From contig JAAOOA010000338.1 of NCBI GenBank assembly GCA_012861695.1, positions 248,001-312,000 on the forward strand: a DNA stretch of 64,000 nt, given 5' to 3'. The translations under genes and the position numbers were made by a program. The notes under the pieces are model-generated. The model did not search any database. It worked only from the letters and a program-made list of their open reading frames with translations, and was not told the origin of the DNA. Each line of letters opens with the position of its first letter. The first letter of the stretch is position 1. Shown here piece by piece: positions 58,713-64,000 of the stretch. The DNA is from Trematomus loennbergii. Its lineage: Eukaryota; Chordata; Actinopteri; Perciformes; Nototheniidae.

Positions 58713-61700
58713 GTAAGACCCGACACCGTACTGTTCTACTGGGTCATGATGTGTGGCGTAGAGCAGTGACTTAGGGCCAGTACGGAGGACCAGTAAAATA
58801 CATTTTTATGAAAAGAGCCAAAAAGGTGCACATTACATTTCATTAGAACACAGAGGAATATTTTCATGGCTTTGTTTCTTGACATAGTTAGCAAAGACCT
58901 GCATGTCTCTGATTACTGTGAAAAATGCTCAAATAATAAGCCTGAAAGTATCAAGTTAAAAGCAGTCTAATATTTCTTTGGATTACCGGTTAACATTGGA
59001 GTTAGTTGGAAGCCTGGTTAGTCTAATCAAGACGCTGGAGGTTGGCTTGTATGTCGGAATCAAACACAGAGGGGTTTGACAAAGCGTCTGTATTTGACGA
59101 CCAGGAAATGATCACCACCTGCAGTAACACTTGAAACTGGGGACATGGGCAGACAGAGTTCTAGAATACTCCTCAACTTACTAGGAATAGGAAATAGGAA
59201 AACCTCTTGCAGGTAAACCTGTGTGTGTGGCAGGGTTGTGTTTAAAAAATATGACAATAGCAGGGACCTTAAGGTGATACCATTTCCAAAAGAGTATAAT
59301 TTGACACCTTCTAAACCAGTTCTTTTTTTACTTCATTTGATACCCATCATGTGATGGAGGCATTCAGTTGCGTGAAAGGTCAACACCACTCCCCAAAGCC
59401 ATAGTTTAGTTTTGCAGGTGTCTTGACAAGCTAAACTGCAAATACACACACGGCCCTCTCATGAAAACAATTTATTTCTTTGAGTAACAAATATGAAGTG
59501 ATATTCACAATGTGCTTAGGTGTTTACACAGCAATGCAGGACACAATACAAATGGAGTGATTTCCTGAAGATAACTCAGTGGAATCTTCACTTGCATTGC
59601 ATCACAGTTGTTCTTGACACGAGCTGTGTTGTGTAATGAGCGCTGATGAAAGGTCAGGTGCACACACAGCATGCCAACACAGGCTCACCTCTGATATGTG
59701 ATTATGATCGGCTCCACACTGTTACCATGGTGCTGGATATAAGTGATGCTCTATTAAATGCTACATGTATATTGTGAACAGCCCAGTTACAGCATTCCTA
59801 TTTTATGGAAATGTGGGGACTACTCAAAAGTATGTGGTGCATAAACCATTTCAAAGAGCCAAGACTCAACCATCCATAACTCTAACTTATGCTTTGTCAT
59901 TGCATTCATAAATAACTTTTGACTCTCTACACGTATGCCAAAAGAACCGCCGTCATTTAGGCTATAGCCAACTGTTTTATATTTGCATAGTGTCCGGGGA
60001 ACAGGAAGTAATTTGTTTTACAGAACATGTTAACTGACTGAAATGCAACAGGGCTCTTGAATATTGAGCTTGAGCAGCAGTAAAAAGAGCAGCTATGAAA
60101 GCGACCACTTGAGCTGAAGGATATTCCTGCAGCTCGGCGCCTCTCCTTCAGCAGACAGCTTTTTCATGGTCACCACAAACAAAGTCCTTTATACTGGAGA
60201 TCAAGGGTCTAAATGAAACATATGTTCATATTAGCTCAGAGTGAAAGTGTTGCAACCTTTCACATGTTTACATTATTTATAGACTTTTATTGTGAAGATA
60301 TATTACAGCCAATTGACCTGCTTGTTCCGTGTCACTGCTGCTGCAGCTGTTTTCAAAAGCAAACAGCTGTAAAGACTGCTCACTACCTGCTGAACAGCAA
60401 ACACACACATATTATCTGCTGGACCTAGTGGAGCATTTAGCAGCTAAAGAGGCAGATATATCCCTCAGGAGTTACACCAGAGAGTTGGACCCACAGTCAT
60501 CAGGTGTCCAGAGACATGATATCACATGAATAATAATGTAGATGTGTTGATAGACGATAGATGATATTGTCAAAAAAGTGATTGCAGGTTGAATGATCTA
60601 TTTAATATTGCATTCCCTTACTCACCACTAAAATGTGTTTTTATAGTCTTCATGTTCTATTCAAGTCTGTTTCATTACAGTTATGCATGGCCTTAAGGGA
60701 GGAATTATGAAAATGTGTTGTCTAGACTTAATAATAATGAACTTGACTTCATTTTAATTTGGTATCTTTTGAAAGGTTTGCATAATAATACATAATTGTC
60801 TTGAAACATTTTTACAATTCAAATGAATCAGTTTTAAATCTAGGAAAATGTGTTTTATCCAAAAATTAAAAAGTGCACTCAAAGATTGCAGATAAATGGA
60901 GACAAACCACAATTGTCTCCCAAACGTCGCCTCTCTGTTCATGGGACACTGAAGCGGCTGTCTATACTGATTCTGTCTGAGAATGTCAAAGCCTCGAGCT
61001 GCACAGGAGCAGACAAAGTAATCTGAAGGAAATGTAACTGACCCTTAAATCATTCATCATTTCACATCAGAAACCATAGGACATTCAAATGTGACGCACA
61101 CAGCTGGGACCAGGACCATGGGAAACGTACCTCAAATATTAGTTTTAGCTTGTTCTAACAATGTGATCACATGATTCCTTCCTTCCTGCAGATCTGCTGT
61201 AAGCTAGCTTGCTAACGTACTGTAGATAACCTAGCCATTTTAAATATACTGACAAAACATTTACAATTATAAAACAGACTAACTCTGCCAACAGTGACAC
61301 TTGTTTAACTGTATAATCTTCGAACATCAACAATCGCTCCAGACCCCGCTTTGTGCGTCCCTTTTTAGTGTCCCCGTTTACATGGTGTTTTGAGCTTCGG
61401 CGTTTTTTCATTTCAGCGTTTGTTTTATACAGTGCTTTAAGTAAAACCCATTTGGCACATATGTTTTTTTTATATTTGACTTGTGTTTCTCCTCATGGAA
61501 ATGTTTTTGGGCATTACATCAGCCACCGTAAGATAAGAATGTACACAATAGAGGAACAAAGAGAACAGCAACATAGGAGTACATGCCATCTGAAACAATA
61601 CAAAAAGAAACATGTAATGATAAAAAGCATTTGAAATAAATTGTAGTAATCAGGAGTCAGCAGTCAATGATAGTATAAAACAGTCAATACATATGTCATA

Positions 61701-61728
61701 GTTTATTCCAAAAATGGTGAGTCATTGC
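58713..61728 (+). other. Intron sequence of the host gene, no exon seen
   Basis: After the donor at 58713 no further convincing exon is seen up to the window end. The content is AT-rich with a repeat fragment at 60428-60500. Confidence 0.5.
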
Positions 61729-61850
<122 letters not shown>

Positions 61851-62562
61851 CCCCAAGACCTGTGCCTGGAGGCCATAATAACAACAACCAGATAATTAAA
61901 TCAAGTCTTGGGATAACATGCTGAGAAAATATTGTATAATTAGAAACTTTAATTTCAACAGAAAAGCAGCCATGGCCAATTTCACTGCATATGAAATAGG
62001 GCTTCAAAGATCATTTGCATAATTGATCATGTGGTCACTCTGGTGGAGCAAGGCACTAATTATATTTTAGGAATTATACTCAGAGGACGTCTTGGTTAAA
62101 AATGTACTTCTGCTTTGCAGCAAAATCAAAGCTTTCACTTTTCCTCTAGTGGGATGAGTTATTTCAAAGAGTCGCTTTCTCACTTAGATCTTGTGCTATT
62201 CAGCTTTGGAAATACTGAAGAATAAGCTACTTCAAAAACTGTATACACTGAGGCCAGTGGAGTATGACAATGTTACATTTTGTTAACAAGTTTCTATGTA
62301 ATGTTGTGAGCACCGTAAATGGGATTGTTTTTACCTGTTGTAATGTACAGATATCTCATATCATAAAACTTTCTGCATTGCCCTTGCCTATCTGGGTTTG
62401 TAATAACTTACTGCACATTTATTATTGGCACTGCGGCCAAAATTGTGATTGAAAGCCTCCAACGTGCAAAAAGACAGCTCCCAGTGCTGCATGCAGCTCA
62501 CTGCTGCTGCGGAAAACATTATTGACTTGAAAACTGCTGGCTTGTCTCAGCCTTGAGCTTAT

Positions 62563-62616
62563 TGTTGTGTGTGTGTGTGTGTCTGTGTGCGTGTGCGTGT
62601 GCGTGTGCGTGTGCGT

Positions 62617-62709
<93 letters not shown>
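62563..62709 (+). repeat. Compound (GT)n / (GTGTGC)n microsatellite
   Basis: A short GT run is followed by seven GTGTGC units (about 62586-62629), then about 40 pure GT units. The long cysteine/valine or threonine/histidine frames here come from the repeat. Confidence 0.97.
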
Positions 62710-62710
<1 letters not shown>

Positions 62711-63282
62711 CTGTGTACATGTGGAAGCCCAGAGGAGAGGAGAGCCTCATTTCCCGGTGGCTTAGTGAGAAAAGAGTTCCTATTGGTGAATGATGCATAC
62801 ACCACCACATCCTCATGCGCCCTCTGAGGAGCAACCTCTGACCTTTGCTGCTATGACTACTTCCTGTTGAGAGAGGGCTAAAGATGAGTATGTGTGTGGG
62901 GATGAGGCAGGGGGCTGCTATATACAGTTTACACACACATATTCACACACAGCAGACCCTCCTGATACTGGTTCTTATCTCCCACACGAACAGTGGGTCG
63001 GTGGCTGTAAAAGGAAAAGCTCTTCCACTGTCCACAGTGCCCGCTGTGTCAATATTAGTTTTCAGTTTTATTGTTAATTTATATCAATTTATTGGCCATG
63101 CAATTGTCTCTATATCACTAAGTAAACATCCGTGTTGGATATCAGCAGCTTTTAATGCCATGACACATTCCCATGCAATTTGCTGCCTTCAGATTTGCGT
63201 ATTCTCGTCACTCTAGGAGTTCACCTTTATTTGTACTGCTTTAACGCTGCATGTTAACTGATGAATCAACATAACATTCACA
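62710..63282. other. Non-coding stretch
   Basis: No gene seen between the microsatellite and the SINE. Confidence 0.5.
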
Positions 63283-63478
63283 TGCATCATTACATTACAT
63301 GTTACTTGTTAGACGCTTTTATCCAAAGCGACTTACATACTCACTACTGTGGGCAAACCCCACAGGAGCAATTTGGGGTGAAGTGTCTCAGGGACACAAC
63401 GACATGCTGACTGCAGTGGGGTTTGTACCTGTGACCCCCTGATCCAAACACCAACGCACAACCCACTGCACCACACAC
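63283..63478 (-). repeat. tRNA-derived SINE, most complete copy
   Basis: Reading the minus strand: GTGTGGTGCAGTGGGTTGTG (box A-like), GGTACAAACCC (box B-like, one change), the body GTGTCCCTGAG…ACACTTCACCCCAAATTG, then the tail GTAAGTCGCTTTGGATAAAA and GCGTCTAACAAG, ending in ATGTAATGTAATG repeats. The heads at 2318 and 24027 lack this tail. Confidence 0.85.
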
Positions 63479-64000
63479 ATCACAACCCAAAAAAATGAAA
63501 TGGGTCAGTACCTGTAACCACAGCAATGCTATCACTGTACACACATATACCATATACACACCAAGCAGAACCAGAGCAACATCATTCAGTCTAAATATTG
63601 TCCAATATTCTTTTTGCTCTGTTTTTGGTCTCCACCAAGTATTAAAAGAAAATCTCTGCCTAATTTGCTATTAAATGCTTGCCTTTGTTCATCAGCTCAT
63701 TTCTAACTTTGTCTTTCTTAACTTAAAGCAAAATTAGAGTGCCAGTTTTAGTGCTAGTTAGCATGCTGAACCAAGATAGTCGACATGGTAAACATGGGTT
63801 CCAACTTCTTTTTAACTGTGCAAACAAACAAATTTTAGCCCTAAACTTGTATCTACTTTTAAATTAGTTTACTTAACCAATAAAGCTGCTAGTATGGCTG
63901 TAAACTCTTGTTATTTGTTAATACCCGCATTATCTGGTAGACTATTTGTGGAACATAATTCCTTTTTAGATGCGCATGTTTACACAGTATAACCCCCTAC
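63479..64000. other. Non-coding stretch to the window end
   Basis: AT-rich, with no exon or repeat end that I can support. Confidence 0.5.

Overview
The window reads as teleost fish nuclear DNA. It has AT-rich non-coding sequence, long CA/GT microsatellites, split coding exons with canonical GT/AG junctions, a tRNA-derived SINE, a Ty3/Gypsy element, and many short DNA transposons (PIF/Harbinger, hAT and TTAA-flanked) of kinds common in ray-finned fishes. I cannot name the species. Only one host gene is supported. Two in-phase exons on the + strand (49103-49145 and 58561-58712) encode the first 65 residues of a protein I do not recognise, and the gene continues past the right edge. Its promoter and non-coding first exon may lie near 45.3-45.9 kb.

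Left part (1-9.5 kb): a nested pile. A Ty3/Gypsy element on the minus strand (LTR, gag, protease, start of RT) is cut inside RT by a decayed Harbinger transposon (about 0.8-4.77 kb). It is also cut inside its LTR by a second Harbinger-like element (6773-9127, TSD TCA). That element carries a further TIR element (6931-8528), which carries a hAT MITE (7780-8263) sitting in a CA microsatellite. From 9.5 to 22.5 kb the sequence is mostly non-coding, with clean MITE/hAT insertions at 12651-13126 (TA TSD) and 16420-17172 (8-bp TSD).

Middle (22.5-42.4 kb): 22516-29236 is bounded by a 35-bp inverted repeat. Inside it lies a THAP-exon element with long inverted arms, itself interrupted by Harbinger copy 2 (22617-25471, TSD ATT), followed by another long-inverted-arm element. 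Harbinger copy 3 (about 30370-35196) keeps an apparently intact, spliced DDE transposase gene. Its partner, a SANT/Myb-like accessory gene facing it tail to tail, is broken. Copy 3 sits inside a dispersed repeat whose uninterrupted relative is at 10.5-11.5 kb. Further right are a C-rich minisatellite, a TTAA-flanked element with a conserved CxxC mini-exon (a second inverted copy is at 56.5-57.7 kb), and two more copies of the 6.8-kb Harbinger-like family. One of those holds a nested 570-bp element with a MADF-domain exon.

Right part (42.4-64 kb): mostly introns and flanks of the host gene. It holds a CACTGTAAA-ended element, a 727-bp hAT with an 8-bp TSD, a second copy of the hAT MITE with an 8-bp TSD, the second TTAA element, long microsatellites and a minus-strand SINE.

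Nearly all other reading frames are random or simple-sequence shadows. The biology here is mainly transposon nesting, with several non-autonomous elements that each kept one recognisable DNA-binding exon (THAP, MADF, SANT) of a lost autonomous parent.
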